A stretch of 64,000 nucleotides of DNA from Actinoallomurus spadix (GCF_024055725.1 NZ_JAMXMX010000012.1:124001-188000); one strand, 5' to 3'. Numbered from the stretch's first letter, positions 50,824-61,119 are shown. Numbers and translations: made by a program. The notes: generated by a model not told the origin, from the sequence alone.

Positions 50824-52428
50824 TTACAGGTCCGCCATGTTCTCGCGCAGCAGCGCGGCGAGGCGTGTCCGGCGGGGTGGCTCGGCGCGGTCACGGACCG
50901 CCCGGGCCAGCTCCGGGCCGGCGGCGTGCACGACCGACAGGTGCCGCCGCGCCCGGCTGAAGGCGCCCACCGCGAGCGGCCGGGACAGCGCCCCGCCCGC
51001 CTCTCCCGGCAGGACCGCGACGACGGCCGGCCAGCGCGTGCCCTGGGCCCGGCCGACGGTCACCGCCCAGCCGTGCCGCACCGCGGAGACCGGCACCGTC
51101 GCCTCGCCGGACGGGAACGCCACCACCACGGTGCCCTGGTCCGGATGGACGGCGGTGACGGAGCCGAACTCGCCGGCGGCGGCCGCCGGCAGATCCGCGA
51201 CGGCGACGACCCGGTCCCCGGCGTCGTACGGGCCCGTGCCGGGGTTCAGCCGCTCCTTCAGCGCGCGGTTGAGCGCGATCGCGCCGGCCTCGCCGCGTCG
51301 TACGGGCGTCACGACGAGGATCTCCTCGACGGGGATGCCGAGGGCACGCGGGATCGAGTCCGTGACGAGCTGCACCGCGCGATGGGCCGCCTCACGGGCC
51401 TCGGCGGCCGGCACGATGACGACCTCGCGGTCGGGAGACTCGACCGGGGCGAGCGTGCCCTCCCGGGCCGCCGCGGTCAGCCGTCCGATGACGGTGCCGG
51501 GCTCCGCGGGCAGCTCGACGACCGGGACCGTGCCGGACGCGATGACGTCGGCGAGGACGCGCCCCGCGCCGGACGGGGACGGCGCCGCCGGGTCGCCCGC
51601 CAGCACCAGGTGCGTCCCGTCCATGCACGCCTCGACGAGCGCGGCCGCCCGCTCGACGTCGAGGGTGTCCGCGTCGGCCACCACGACGAGGTCGGCCTCC
51701 AGGGGACGATCCTCACCGCGGGTGTAACCGTCCGGGGCCGGCTCGAGCAGCAGGTGCAGGGAACGGTCGCCGCCCACCGCCCGCGCGGCCCGGTCGGTCG
51801 GCGCGGTGACGATCACGCCGGGAGCGCCGCGCAGCCGGCCGAGGACCTCCTCGACGGCCTCCGGCGCGCCCGCGAGCACGCTGACGCCGCTCTCGCACAC
51901 GGCCGACGGCACGCCCTCGATCCCGGGCAGGGGATCGGCGGTGGCGGTGAGCCGGGCCAGGCCCTCGGCCACCGTCTCCTCCGCGACGGTGAGGCGGGTC
52001 AGGCCGAGCAGCTCGTCCTCGGACGCCTCGTCCATCACCGCGGCGATCTCCCCGGCGGCGATGGACGCGCGCAGGGCCTCGACCGCGTCCCCCGGGTTCA
52101 GGGCCTGGAACGCGGACAGGATCGCCTTCGCGGAGGTCACCGTATGCCCGTCACCCGCCGCCCGCCGCAGCAGGTGCGCGGCCAGCGCCGCCGCGCGGCG
52201 CGGGTCGTGCGGCCCGGCCTCCGCGCCGAGCAGTCTGCGGGCGAAGAAGTCGGCCTGCTCGGGCCGTACGCCGGGGAGCTCAAGCAGGCGCCACGGGTCG
52301 CCGCGCAGGATCTCGGCGGCGGCCGCGCCGAGGCGGACCACGGCCTCGGGCGCCAGCCGGGCGGGAACGTCACTGGCCGCGAACAGCTCGGCCACGCCGG
52401 AGAGGGGGCCGGAGAAGGTCTCAGTCAT
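50824..52428 (-). CDS. RecD2-like helicase-fold protein with degenerate nucleotide-binding motifs
   Basis: 534 residues, ATG 52428. An N-terminal helical region with helix-hairpin-helix-like LLELPGVRPEQADFFARRLLG precedes a RecD2/SF1-like core. The Walker A position reads SVLAGAPEAVEEVLGRL, without GxxGxGKT. Walker B reads VVVADADTLD instead of DEAS. Late motifs remain (VTPVRRGEAGAIALNRALKERLNPG; VTVGRAQGTRWPAVVAVLP). ATP-driven unwinding is therefore unlikely; a structural or binding role is inferred. Confidence 0.7.
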   Translation of the reverse strand: MTETFSGPLSGVAELFAASDVPARLAPEAVVRLGAAAAEILRGDPWRLLELPGVRPEQADFFARRLLGAEAGPHDPRRAAALAAHLLRRAAGDGHTVTSAKAILSAFQALNPGDAVEALRASIAAGEIAAVMDEASEDELLGLTRLTVAEETVAEGLARLTATADPLPGIEGVPSAVCESGVSVLAGAPEAVEEVLGRLRGAPGVIVTAPTDRAARAVGGDRSLHLLLEPAPDGYTRGEDRPLEADLVVVADADTLDVERAAALVEACMDGTHLVLAGDPAAPSPSGAGRVLADVIASGTVPVVELPAEPGTVIGRLTAAAREGTLAPVESPDREVVIVPAAEAREAAHRAVQLVTDSIPRALGIPVEEILVVTPVRRGEAGAIALNRALKERLNPGTGPYDAGDRVVAVADLPAAAAGEFGSVTAVHPDQGTVVVAFPSGEATVPVSAVRHGWAVTVGRAQGTRWPAVVAVLPGEAGGALSRPLAVGAFSRARRHLSVVHAAGPELARAVRDRAEPPRRTRLAALLRENMADL

Positions 52429-52515
52429 CGCTCGTCACTTTAGTGGCGTCGCCGCCGAAGCCGGTCGCGTTGGCGGAGACGGCGCCGCCGTCCGTACGCC
52501 CGTGCGCCGGTCACC

Positions 52516-53454
52516 CTATTCGGAGGAGACGTCGTCGAGCGCGTCGCGGATCTCGGCCGGCAACGTCACGTCCTCCGCCTTGAGGATCGCGGTGAGCTGA
52601 CCCGCCGTACGCGCCCCGACGATGGGGGCCGCGACGCCGGGCCGGTCGCGCACCCAGCTCAGCGCGACGGCCAGCGGCGAGACGCCGAGCCCCTCGGCGG
52701 CGGTCGACACCGACTCGACGATCTGGGCGCCGCGCTCGCTCAGGTAGGGCTGCACGAACTCCGCGTAGTGCGGGCTCGCCGCGCGGGAGTCGGCGGGGAT
52801 GCCGGTGCGATACTTGCCGGTCAGCACCCCGCGGCCGAGCGGGGAGCAGGGGAGCACGCCGACACCCAGCTCGCCGGCGGCGGGCAGCACGTCGTCCTCG
52901 ATGTCCCGCCGAAGCAGGGAGTACTCCACCTGCGTCGAGACGATCGGGGTGCGGCCCGGCCACGCGCGCTGCCACGTCGCCGCGCGGGCGAGCTCCCACG
53001 CGGCGAAGTGCGACACGCCGGCGTACCGCGCCCGGCCGGAGGCGACCGCGTCGTCGAGGGCGGACAGCGTCTCCTCGAGAGGGGTCCGGGCGTCGTAGGC
53101 GTGCAGCTGCCAGAGGTCCACGTGGTCCGTGCCCAGCCGCTCCAGCGAGGCGTCGAGGGCGCGCAGCAGGTGCCGCCGGGAGGCGTCGCGCGTGCCGTCG
53201 GCGGTCAGCACGGCCTTCGTGGCGATGACCAGGTCGTCGCGGGCGACGACCTGGCCGAGGAGGGTGCCCAGGACCCGCTCGCTGTCCCCGCCGCAGTAGA
53301 CGTCCGCGGTGTCGACCAGGGTGCCACCCGCCTCGACGAAGGCGGTGAGCTGGGCGGCGGCGTCCTCGACCTCGGTGTCCCCGCCCCACGTCATCGTTCC
53401 GAGGCCGAGGCGGGAAACGGCCAGGCCGCTCCGGCCGAGGTGACGCTGTTCCAT
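52516..53454 (-). CDS. Aldo/keto reductase
   Basis: 312 residues, ATG 53454. AKR barrel: LGLGTMTWGG, TLVDTADVYCGGDSE (catalytic Asp and Tyr), ATK (Lys), DLWQLHAYDARTPLEE (His) and NADPH-binding PIVGARTAGQL. Redox partner and substrate unknown. Confidence 0.9.
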   Translation of the reverse strand: MEQRHLGRSGLAVSRLGLGTMTWGGDTEVEDAAAQLTAFVEAGGTLVDTADVYCGGDSERVLGTLLGQVVARDDLVIATKAVLTADGTRDASRRHLLRALDASLERLGTDHVDLWQLHAYDARTPLEETLSALDDAVASGRARYAGVSHFAAWELARAATWQRAWPGRTPIVSTQVEYSLLRRDIEDDVLPAAGELGVGVLPCSPLGRGVLTGKYRTGIPADSRAASPHYAEFVQPYLSERGAQIVESVSTAAEGLGVSPLAVALSWVRDRPGVAAPIVGARTAGQLTAILKAEDVTLPAEIRDALDDVSSE

Positions 53455-53650
53455 GTCTGCGGAGCGTATCGGCAGTCAGGGGACCCGGCATACGCCGCCC
53501 GGCCGGGCGGCGGGGCATACGGGCCGGCGGCGGGACACGCTCACCAACGCTCACCCTGTGGGGCGGGGCTCGGCCCGCGCGGCACTAGGCTGCCATCGTC
53601 ATTCAACGTCTTCCCGCATGCCGGCGGGTGCACAAGGAGACACCGGACCC

Positions 53651-54469
53651 GTGAACTTCGTGCAAGCGACCGTGCTGGGCATCGTGCAGGGACTCACCGA
53701 GTTCCTGCCGATCTCCAGCTCCGCGCACCTGCTCATCGTGCCGCGGCTGCTGGGCTGGAAGGACCCGGGCGCGGCGTTCACGGCGGTCATCCAGCTCGGC
53801 ACGATGCTCGCGGTCCTGCTGTTCTTCTGGCGGGACATCGTCCGCATCATCGGCACGTGGTTCCGCAGCCTCACGAACAAGGAGCTGCGCGGTCACCTCG
53901 ACGCGCGGATGGGGTGGTACGTCGGGCTCGGGACGATCCCCGTCTCCGTCGTCGGGCTGGTGTTCAACAAGATGATCGAGGGGCCCGCCCGTAACCTCTG
54001 GATCAACGCGGCCTCGCTCATCGTCATGGGCCTGGTGATGATGGTCGCCGAGTGGGCGGGCCGGCAGAAGCTCGAGGTCGGCGACCTCAACATGCGGGAC
54101 GGCCTCATCATCGGCGGGTTCCAGTGCCTGGCGCTGATCCCCGGGTCCTCGCGGTCGGGCTCCACCATCACCGGTGGCCTCTTCCTCGGGTACACCCGTG
54201 AGGCCGCGGCGCGCTACTCCTTCCTGCTGTCCATCCCGGCGGTGGTCCTGTCCGGCCTGTTCGAGCTGCGGAAGGTCAGCGAGGGCGGCCTGCCGGTCGC
54301 CGGGACCGCCATCGCGACCCTGGTGTCCTTCGTCGTCGGGTACGCCTCGATCGCGTGGCTGCTGAAGTTCCTCGTCCGCCACTCGACGCTGCTGTTCACC
54401 TACTACCGGGTGGCGCTCGGCGGCGTCCTGATCGGCCTGCTGGCCGCAGGGGCCATCACCGCCACCTGA
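53651..54469 (+). CDS. uppP: Undecaprenyl-diphosphate phosphatase
   Basis: Recycles the lipid carrier of peptidoglycan synthesis. 272 residues from GTG 53651. Signature motifs LTEFLPISSSAHLLI and LIPGSSRSGSTITGGL are intact, with eight helices. Bacitracin resistance (bacA) synonym. Confidence 0.96.
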   Translation: MNFVQATVLGIVQGLTEFLPISSSAHLLIVPRLLGWKDPGAAFTAVIQLGTMLAVLLFFWRDIVRIIGTWFRSLTNKELRGHLDARMGWYVGLGTIPVSVVGLVFNKMIEGPARNLWINAASLIVMGLVMMVAEWAGRQKLEVGDLNMRDGLIIGGFQCLALIPGSSRSGSTITGGLFLGYTREAAARYSFLLSIPAVVLSGLFELRKVSEGGLPVAGTAIATLVSFVVGYASIAWLLKFLVRHSTLLFTYYRVALGGVLIGLLAAGAITAT

Positions 54470-54512
54470 GCCGCCGGCCGGACCGCGGGTGAGCCGCGGC
54501 CGGACCGCGGAG

Positions 54513-55484
54513 TCAGAGCCAGCCGCTCTTGCGGAACAAGCGGTACAGGCTCAGGCAGATCCCGAGGATGAGCAGGATCGCCGCGGGGTAGCCCCACCAC
54601 TGCGTCAGCCCCGGCATGTGGGTGAAGTTCATCCCGTACACGCCCGTCACCAGGGTGGGCACGGCCAGGATCGCCGCCCAGGCGGAGATCTTGCGCATGT
54701 CCTCGTTCTGCTGCATGCCGACCTGGGCGAGGTGCGCGTTCAGCACGTTCGTCAGCAGCTCGCTGTGGGAGTCGACGCGCTCGTCCACGCGCAGCAGGTG
54801 GTCGAGGACGTCGCGGAAGTACTCCCGCGTGCCGGGCGCGACCTCGACCCGGCCCTTCACGATGTCCTGCATGACCGGGATCAGCGGATCCTCGGCGCCG
54901 CGGAACTCCAGCACCTCCCGCTTGAGGTCGTAGATCTCCTCGGTGATCATGCTGCGCCCCGGCGAGAAGACCGCGCGTTCCAGCTCGATGATGTCGGTCT
55001 CGACCTCGTGCGCGATCGCCTCGTACCGGTCGACGACCTCGTCGAGGACCGTGTAGAGGACGGCGCTCGGCCCGTGGGCCATCAGGGCGTGGTCGCCCTC
55101 CAGCCGCCGGCGCACCTCCTTGAGCGGGCTGCCCTGGCCGTGCCGGACGGTGATGACGAAGTCCGCGCCGACGAACAGCATGATCTCGCCGACCTCGATG
55201 TCGGAGGTCTCGTCGAGGTAGCGGAGCGTCTTGACGACGACGAACAGCGTGTCGCCGTAGCGTTCGAGCTTCGGGCGCTGGTGGGCGTTGACGGCGTCCT
55301 CGATCGCCAGCGGGTGCAGCCCCAGCTCGTCGGCGACCAGGTCGAACTCCTCCCGGGTCGGCTCGTGCAGGCCGATCCACATGAAGGCGTCGCCGTTCTC
55401 CCGGGCGACGTCGAGGGCGTCGCTGAGGTCGCCGTCGACGCTCTCCCGCTCACCTTTGCGGTAGATCGCGCAATCCATGATCAT
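54513..55484 (-). CDS. corA: CorA-family magnesium/cobalt transporter
   Basis: 323 residues from ATG 55484 (a TTG at 55526 is in frame). Long soluble domain, then two C-terminal helices with the selectivity motif YGMNFTHMPG and a basic tail (LFRKSGWL). Pentameric Mg2+ channel. Confidence 0.93.
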   Translation of the reverse strand: MIMDCAIYRKGERESVDGDLSDALDVARENGDAFMWIGLHEPTREEFDLVADELGLHPLAIEDAVNAHQRPKLERYGDTLFVVVKTLRYLDETSDIEVGEIMLFVGADFVITVRHGQGSPLKEVRRRLEGDHALMAHGPSAVLYTVLDEVVDRYEAIAHEVETDIIELERAVFSPGRSMITEEIYDLKREVLEFRGAEDPLIPVMQDIVKGRVEVAPGTREYFRDVLDHLLRVDERVDSHSELLTNVLNAHLAQVGMQQNEDMRKISAWAAILAVPTLVTGVYGMNFTHMPGLTQWWGYPAAILLILGICLSLYRLFRKSGWL

Positions 55485-55588
55485 GGCCGGACATTGTTCC
55501 GTATCGCCGGTTAACGAATCGTCCAACAGCTCTTACCCGGAGACACGGGAGGCAAGCGCTGCCCCCGGGTGCCACTAGAGTTCACCGG

Positions 55589-56251
55589 GTGGCCACACTT
55601 CTGCTGGTACGCCATGGGCTGACCGAGATGACCGGACCGGTGCTCGCGGGCTGGACCCCCGGCGTGCACCTGGACGAACGCGGCCGGAAGCAGGCCGCCG
55701 ACCTCGCCGCGCGGCTCGCGCCCGTGCCCCTCGACGCGATCGTCGCCAGCCCCCTGGACCGCTGTCAGGAGACCGCCGGGGCGATCCTGGCCGGCCGTGA
55801 CGGCCTCGGCCTCCAGACCGACGAGCGGCTCGGCGAGGTCAGGTACGGCGAGTGGACCGGCCGCCCGCTCGAGGAGCTGACCAAGGAGGACCTCTGGAAG
55901 GTCGTCCAGGCGCATCCGAGTGCCGCGCGGTTCCCGGGCGGGGAGTCCCTCGCGGAGGCGCAGCACCGGGCCGTGTCCGCGATCCGCGAGTGGAACGACC
56001 GGCTCGGATCCGAGGCGACCTACCTCGTCTGCAGCCACGGCGACATCATCAAGGCGATCGTGGCCGACGCCGTCGGGCTGCACCTGGACCAGTTCCAGCG
56101 CCTCCAGGCCGATCCGGCCGCGCTCACCGTGATCCGCTACACCGAGCTGCGGCCCTTCCTCGTCCGCCTCAACGACGTCGGCGGCCGGGTCGACGATCTT
56201 CTTGCGAAGTCGGGGCGGGACAGTGACGCACCGGTCGGCGGCGGAGCGTAG
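55589..56251 (+). CDS. MSMEG_4193-type histidine phosphatase
   Basis: 220 residues from GTG 55589. Phosphatase core LLVRHGLTE (His), SPLDRCQETA, GEVRYGEWTGRPLEEL and CSHGDIIKAIV. First of a conserved actinobacterial trio with DUF3090 and SCO1664 genes that leads toward mshC; role unresolved, substrate unknown. Confidence 0.9.
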   Translation: MATLLLVRHGLTEMTGPVLAGWTPGVHLDERGRKQAADLAARLAPVPLDAIVASPLDRCQETAGAILAGRDGLGLQTDERLGEVRYGEWTGRPLEELTKEDLWKVVQAHPSAARFPGGESLAEAQHRAVSAIREWNDRLGSEATYLVCSHGDIIKAIVADAVGLHLDQFQRLQADPAALTVIRYTELRPFLVRLNDVGGRVDDLLAKSGRDSDAPVGGGA

Positions 56252-56260
56252 GGTCTTCTC

Positions 56261-56812
56261 ATGCCGGTCATCGCATACGACATGCCCGACAGGTTCGTTG
56301 CGGGCACCGTCGGCCAGCCGGGCGAACGCGCCTTCTTCCTCCAGGCGCGGGCCGGCCGCCGCGTCACCAGTGTCGGTCTGGAGAAGTTCCAGGTGACCCT
56401 CCTGGCCGAGCGCCTCGAGGAACTGCTGGACGAGGTGCTGCGCCAGGGCGGCGGCGCCGCGGTGGTCCCCGCCGTCGCGCCCGTCGAGCTGCAGGACGAC
56501 GCGCCCCTCGAGCAGCCCGTCGAAGAGGAGTTCCGGGTCGGCACCATGGCCCTCGCCTGGGACCCCGAGGACGAGCGGATCGTCATCGAGGCCCAGGAGA
56601 TGACCGAGAGCGAGGAGGACGAGGCCGACATCGGCAGCGAGGACCCCGCCGTCGCCGTGCTCCGCGTGCGGATCACCGCGGCCCAGGCGCGGGCGTTCGC
56701 GCAGCGGGCCCTGAAGATCGTCGCCGCGGGCCGCCCGCCGTGCCCGCTGTGCGGTCTTCCGCTCGACGCCCAGGGTCACGTGTGCCCCCGCCAGAACGGC
56801 CATCTTGGCTGA
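56261..56812 (+). CDS. DUF3090 protein
   Basis: 183 residues, ATG 56261. MALAWDPEDERIVIEAQEM and terminal zinc ribbon CPLCGLPLDAQGHVCPRQNGH are DUF3090 hallmarks. Function unknown. Nine bp after the phosphatase gene, 27 bp before SCO1664. Confidence 0.9.
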   Translation: MPVIAYDMPDRFVAGTVGQPGERAFFLQARAGRRVTSVGLEKFQVTLLAERLEELLDEVLRQGGGAAVVPAVAPVELQDDAPLEQPVEEEFRVGTMALAWDPEDERIVIEAQEMTESEEDEADIGSEDPAVAVLRVRITAAQARAFAQRALKIVAAGRPPCPLCGLPLDAQGHVCPRQNGHLG

Positions 56813-56839
56813 GACGTCGATCCCACGGACACTGAGCAC

Positions 56840-57604
56840 ATGAGTCAGCCCTCCAGGTACGGCATCGGCGGGGACGGCGCGCTGAGCCCCACCGACACCG
56901 AGGCCGCCCTCCGCCTCCTCCAGCACGGCGCCATCACCGTCGAAGGGCGACTCGTCGCTGCCAGCAACGCGACGCTGTACTGCTCGATCACCCACGACGA
57001 CCTGCGCGCCAACTGCGTCTACAAGCCCGTGTCCGGTGAGCGGCCGCTCTGGGACTTCCCGGACGGCACCCTGGCGGGGCGCGAGGTCGCCGCGTACGTC
57101 GTCTCGGAGGAGATGGGCTGGCGCGTCGTGCCCCCGACGGTGCATCGCGACGGCCCGTTCGGTCCCGGCATGGTGCAGCTGTGGATCGACCACGACGCCG
57201 AGGTCGACCTGGTGGAGCTGTCCCGCGGCGAGGACCCCGGGGTGCGCCGCATGGCCGTCTTCGACGCCGTGGTCAACAACGCCGACCGGAAGATCGGCCA
57301 CCTGCTGCCCACCCGGAGCGGTCACGTGTACGGCTGCGACCACGGGGTCTGCTTCTCATCCGAGTACAAGCTCCGTACGGTGCTCTGGCAGTGGCGGGGC
57401 AAGCCGCTCACCTCAGAGGCCGTCGACGCGCTGCAGCGACTGCGCCGCGCCTTCACCCGCGACGGCTTCGCCCGGCGGCTGTCGGACCTGCTGACCGCGG
57501 AGGAGGTCGAGGCGGTGCACGGCCGGATCGAGCTCATGCTCAAGCACCGGATCCACCCCTACCCGCCGGAGGACTGGCCCGCCATCCCCTGGCCGCCGCT
57601 GTAA
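56840..57604 (+). CDS. SCO1664 family protein (kinase-like fold)
   Basis: 254 residues, ATG 56840. SNATLYCSITHDDLRANCVYKPVSGERPLWDFPDGTLAGREVAAYVVSEEMG, DAVVNNADRKIGHLL and YGCDHGVCFS match the SCO1664/HipA-PI3K-like kinase group: possible Lys, the DxxxxNxD loop and a DHG metal loop. Kinase activity is inferred. Confidence 0.85.
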   Translation: MSQPSRYGIGGDGALSPTDTEAALRLLQHGAITVEGRLVAASNATLYCSITHDDLRANCVYKPVSGERPLWDFPDGTLAGREVAAYVVSEEMGWRVVPPTVHRDGPFGPGMVQLWIDHDAEVDLVELSRGEDPGVRRMAVFDAVVNNADRKIGHLLPTRSGHVYGCDHGVCFSSEYKLRTVLWQWRGKPLTSEAVDALQRLRRAFTRDGFARRLSDLLTAEEVEAVHGRIELMLKHRIHPYPPEDWPAIPWPPL

Positions 57605-57668
57605 CGCCCGGGGCCGCTCGTACGCGCCTCCACGCACGCCCGTACGGGGTGACGTGGGGCGCGGAGCC

Positions 57669-58643
57669 CTACTGCGGCGAGCCGCTGGGGCCGGGTGCCG
57701 TGGGCATGGGCCCGGGCGCTCCGGCCTTCACCCAGCCCTGCGCGAGGAAACCGAACGCGTCGGGGAGGACGCTGCGCACGTAGTCCCAGTCGTGGCCGCC
57801 GGCGCGTTCCTCCAGGACGGCCGGCACGCCGGCGTCGTCGAGCAGCCTCTTGAACCGCTGCGGCTCGCCCTTGATGACGTCGTTGTCCTCGCTCTTCGCG
57901 GCCGACAGGAAGATGCGCACGCGGCGCGCGGCCGCGATCTCGCGGTCCGGCCGGTTGGCGTCGATGACGGCGTCCCGGTCGCCGAACATGTGCGACGGGT
58001 CGTCGACGTGGAAGTACCCGGAGATGGACGTCACCGCGCCGAAGACGTCGGGGTGGCGCAGCGCGAGGTTCATCGAGCCGTAACCGCCCATGGAGAAGCC
58101 GCCGATCGCCCGGTGTGCGGCGTCACGCCGGTGCCGGCCCTCGACGGCGGGGATCACCTCGTCGAGCAGCCGGTCCTCGACGAGGTCGGACCCGTCGGCG
58201 GCGTTCGCCCACTCGGTGTCGTCGTGGTGGCTGCCGTTCCCGTCCGGCACCGCCAGGACGAACGGCGTGCCCCCCTTGGCGACGTACGCCGCGACCTGCC
58301 TGGCGAGCCCCTCGTCGTCGATGAGGGTCTTCGGGTCGCTCGGCACGCCGTGCAGGAAGTACAGCACCGGCAGTCTCCGCGTCTCCGGCACGTCGGGACG
58401 CCAGACGTACACCCCGTACGCCTTGTGGTCGACCGGGTCGGTCACCTGAAGCCGGGCGAGCCCCGGGCGCGCGGGCGACGGGGTGTCGGCGTCCTGCGGT
58501 CTGCGGGCGGCCGCCGAGCCGTGGTGCAGCCCGAAGTTGACCGTCACGTACGCGATCCCGAGCGCCCCGACGAGGGTCCCAGCCCACACGGAAAGGCCCA
58601 CCAGCGGTGAGCGGCGTTTCTTCTTCCTGCGGTGTTTCGACAC
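57669..58643 (-). CDS. Membrane-anchored esterase (antigen 85/esterase D-like fold)
   Basis: 324 residues from GTG 58643. N-terminal basic stretch and a single helix (LVGLSVWAGTLVGALGIAYVTV), then an extracellular alpha/beta hydrolase: LYFLHGVPSD, GGFSMGGYGSMNLALRHPD (nucleophile Ser), and GGHDWDYVRSVLP (His). Tail of Pro/Gly. Likely acts at the cell surface. Confidence 0.85.
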   Translation of the reverse strand: MSKHRRKKKRRSPLVGLSVWAGTLVGALGIAYVTVNFGLHHGSAAARRPQDADTPSPARPGLARLQVTDPVDHKAYGVYVWRPDVPETRRLPVLYFLHGVPSDPKTLIDDEGLARQVAAYVAKGGTPFVLAVPDGNGSHHDDTEWANAADGSDLVEDRLLDEVIPAVEGRHRRDAAHRAIGGFSMGGYGSMNLALRHPDVFGAVTSISGYFHVDDPSHMFGDRDAVIDANRPDREIAAARRVRIFLSAAKSEDNDVIKGEPQRFKRLLDDAGVPAVLEERAGGHDWDYVRSVLPDAFGFLAQGWVKAGAPGPMPTAPGPSGSPQ

Positions 58644-58842
58644 GGTGCGGGCTCAGGTTCGGGGGAGGGGACAAGCGTGACCAGACTTCCACATCGCTGG
58701 CGGACCAGCAGTTATTCCACGCCACATGGGCGACTCTTTACCCTCCGCCCGGCATATGGAACCCGAGCGGTATTCGGATGATGTCCGGTCGAACCGAACC
58801 TGCCTGATCGCGGTCCCAGGGACGCCGGTTAGGCTGCTGGGT

Positions 58843-60099
58843 ATGCGATCGTGGCCCGCCCCCAAGGTCCCCAGCCTGGCCGAACACGGCCTTCCCGCCC
58901 CCGACGACGTCCGGCTCGGCGTCTACGACTCGTCCACCGGCGCCGTACGCCCCACCGATCCCGGGCCGACCGCGCGGATCTACGTCTGCGGCATCACCCC
59001 CTACGACGCGACCCACCTGGGGCACGCCGCGACCTACCTGGCGTTCGACCTGGCGAACCGCGTCTGGCGCGACACCGGGCACGACGTGCACTACGTGCAG
59101 AACGCCACCGACGTCGACGACCCGCTGCTCGAGCGAGCCGACCAGACCGGCGAGGACTGGCGGGAGCTGGCCGAGCGGGAGATCTCGCTGTTCCGCGACG
59201 ACATGACCGCCCTGCGCGTGCTCCCTCCCCGCGACTACGCCGGCGCGGTCGAGTCCATCCCGCTGATCATCGAGTTCATCGAGCTGCTCCGGGCCAAGGG
59301 TGCCACCTACGAGCTGGACGGCGACCTGTACTTCCCCATCTCCGCCGACCCGGCGTTCGGCGCGGTGAGCCGCCTGTCGGCCGAGGAGATGCTCCCGCTG
59401 TTCGCCGAGCGCGGCGGAGACCCCGGGCGCAAGGGCAAGAAGGACCCCCTCGACGCGCTGCTGTGGCAGGCCGAGCGCCCCGGCGAGCCGTCCTGGGACT
59501 CCCCGTTCGGCAGGGGACGGCCCGGCTGGCACGTCGAGTGCGCGGCGATCTCCGTGCGCACCCTCGGCATGTCCTTCGACATCGAGGGCGGCGGCTCGGA
59601 CCTGGTCTTCCCCCACCACGAGATGGGCGCCTCGCACGCCCAGATCGCCACCGGCGAGCGCCCGCACGCCCGGGCGTACGTCCACGCCGGCATGGTCGGC
59701 CTCGACGGCGAGAAGATGTCCAAGTCGCGCGGCAACCTCGTCTTCGTGTCCCGGCTGCGGAAGGCGGGCACGGACCCGATGGCGATCCGGCTGGCGCTGC
59801 TGGACCACCACTACCGCTCCGACTGGGAGTGGACCGACGACGACCTGACCCGGGCCGAGGCCCGCCTGGCCCGCTGGCGTGAGGCGGTCCTGCTGCCGGC
59901 GGCGCCCCCGGCGGCCGACCTCGTCGGCCGCGTCCGGCGGCACCTGGCCGAGGACCTCGACGCCCCGGCGGCGCTCGCGGCCGTCGACCGGTGGGCCGAC
60001 CAGGCCCTGAGCGTCACGGACGAGGACCGTGAGGCCGACGGCGCCGCACCCGGCCTGGTCCGCGCCGCCGTCGACGCGCTGCTCGGCGTCGAACTGTAG
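58843..60099 (+). CDS. mshC: Mycothiol cysteine ligase MshC
   Basis: ATP-dependent ligase joining cysteine to GlcN-Ins in mycothiol synthesis. 418 residues from ATG 58843. CysRS-like features: [21 protein letters not shown] (HIGH-like HLGH), [29 protein letters not shown] and EKMSKSRGN. Its presence supports an actinobacterial origin. Terminator at 60110. Confidence 0.95.
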   Translation: MRSWPAPKVPSLAEHGLPAPDDVRLGVYDSSTGAVRPTDPGPTARIYVCGITPYDATHLGHAATYLAFDLANRVWRDTGHDVHYVQNATDVDDPLLERADQTGEDWRELAEREISLFRDDMTALRVLPPRDYAGAVESIPLIIEFIELLRAKGATYELDGDLYFPISADPAFGAVSRLSAEEMLPLFAERGGDPGRKGKKDPLDALLWQAERPGEPSWDSPFGRGRPGWHVECAAISVRTLGMSFDIEGGGSDLVFPHHEMGASHAQIATGERPHARAYVHAGMVGLDGEKMSKSRGNLVFVSRLRKAGTDPMAIRLALLDHHYRSDWEWTDDDLTRAEARLARWREAVLLPAAPPAADLVGRVRRHLAEDLDAPAALAAVDRWADQALSVTDEDREADGAAPGLVRAAVDALLGVEL

Positions 60100-60109
60100 G
60101 AGACACGCA

Positions 60110-60136
60110 TGAGGGGAGGCCCGCGGCCTCCCCTCA
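60110..60136. terminator. Bidirectional terminator between mshC and PAC2 gene
   Basis: Stem TGAGGGGAGGC (60110-60120) / GCCTCCCCTCA (60126-60136) with loop CCGCG, lying between convergent genes. Confidence 0.8.
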
Positions 60137-60179
60137 CACGGTGTGCCTGTCGAACGTCAGGCGTTTCCTCGCCCGCGGG

Positions 60180-61028
60180 TCATTCGGCGTCGCCGCGACG
60201 GCGGAGGTAGCGCTCGAACTCCCGGGCGATCGCGTCGCCGCTCGCCTCCGGAAGCTCCGTCGCGTCCTTCTGCTCCTCCAGCGCGCGGACGTACTCCGCG
60301 ACCTCGGAGTCCTGCTCGGCCAGTTCGTTGACGCCGTGCTCCCAGGCGCGCGCCTGCTCCGGCAGCTCACCGAGGGACACCGAGATGTCGAGGACGTCCT
60401 CGACCCAGCGCAGCAGCGCCAGCGTCGCCTTCGGCGACGGCGGCTGCGACACGTAGTGCGGCACCGCGGCCCACAGGGAGACCGTCTCCAGGTCCGCCTT
60501 CGCGCAGGCGTCCTGCAGCACGCCGAGGATGCCGGTGGGGCCCTCGTAACGCGCCGGCTCCAGCTGCAGCCGCGTGGTCAGGGCGGCGTCGGAGGAGGCC
60601 GCGGTGACCGGCACGGGCCGGGTGTGCGGGGCGTCGGCCAGCAGCGCCCCGAGCAGCACGACGGTACGGGCGTTCAGCTCGAGCATGATGCCGACCAGGT
60701 CACGGCAGAACGCCCGCCAGCGCATGTTCGGCTCGATGCCGTGGATCAGGACGACGTCACGCTCGGAGCCCGGCATCTTGGCCACCGACAGGCGCGTCGT
60801 CGGCCAGCTGATGCGCCGCGTCTCCCCGTCGACCATCTCCACGGTCGGACGTGTGACCTGGAAGTCGTAGTAGTCGTCCGGGTCGAGTGCGGCCAGCGGA
60901 GTGGCGCCCCAGATCTCCTCCAGGTGCCGTACGACACCGCTCGCCGCTTCACCGGCGTCGTTCCACCCCTCGAAGGCGGCGATCACCACCGGGTCGACGA
61001 GCTCGGGCACGTCGTCGAGCTCGACCAC
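60180..61028 (-). CDS. PAC2 family protein
   Basis: 282 residues from GTG 61028. FEGWNDAGEAASGVVRHLEEIW start, IHGIEPNMRWRAFCRDLVG and PHYVSQPPSPKATLALLRWVEDVL are PAC2 (proteasome assembly chaperone-like) features; actinobacterial members sit near Pup-proteasome-bearing genomes. Role unconfirmed. Confidence 0.9.
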   Translation of the reverse strand: MVELDDVPELVDPVVIAAFEGWNDAGEAASGVVRHLEEIWGATPLAALDPDDYYDFQVTRPTVEMVDGETRRISWPTTRLSVAKMPGSERDVVLIHGIEPNMRWRAFCRDLVGIMLELNARTVVLLGALLADAPHTRPVPVTAASSDAALTTRLQLEPARYEGPTGILGVLQDACAKADLETVSLWAAVPHYVSQPPSPKATLALLRWVEDVLDISVSLGELPEQARAWEHGVNELAEQDSEVAEYVRALEEQKDATELPEASGDAIAREFERYLRRRGDAE

Positions 61029-61119
61029 GCGCTGCCTCCCAACCGACGTCCGATAAACGACATCTCCAGCCTATGTCCTGTACGCCCCGCCGCGTTCCCC
61101 GGAGATCATCTTGTGGTCG

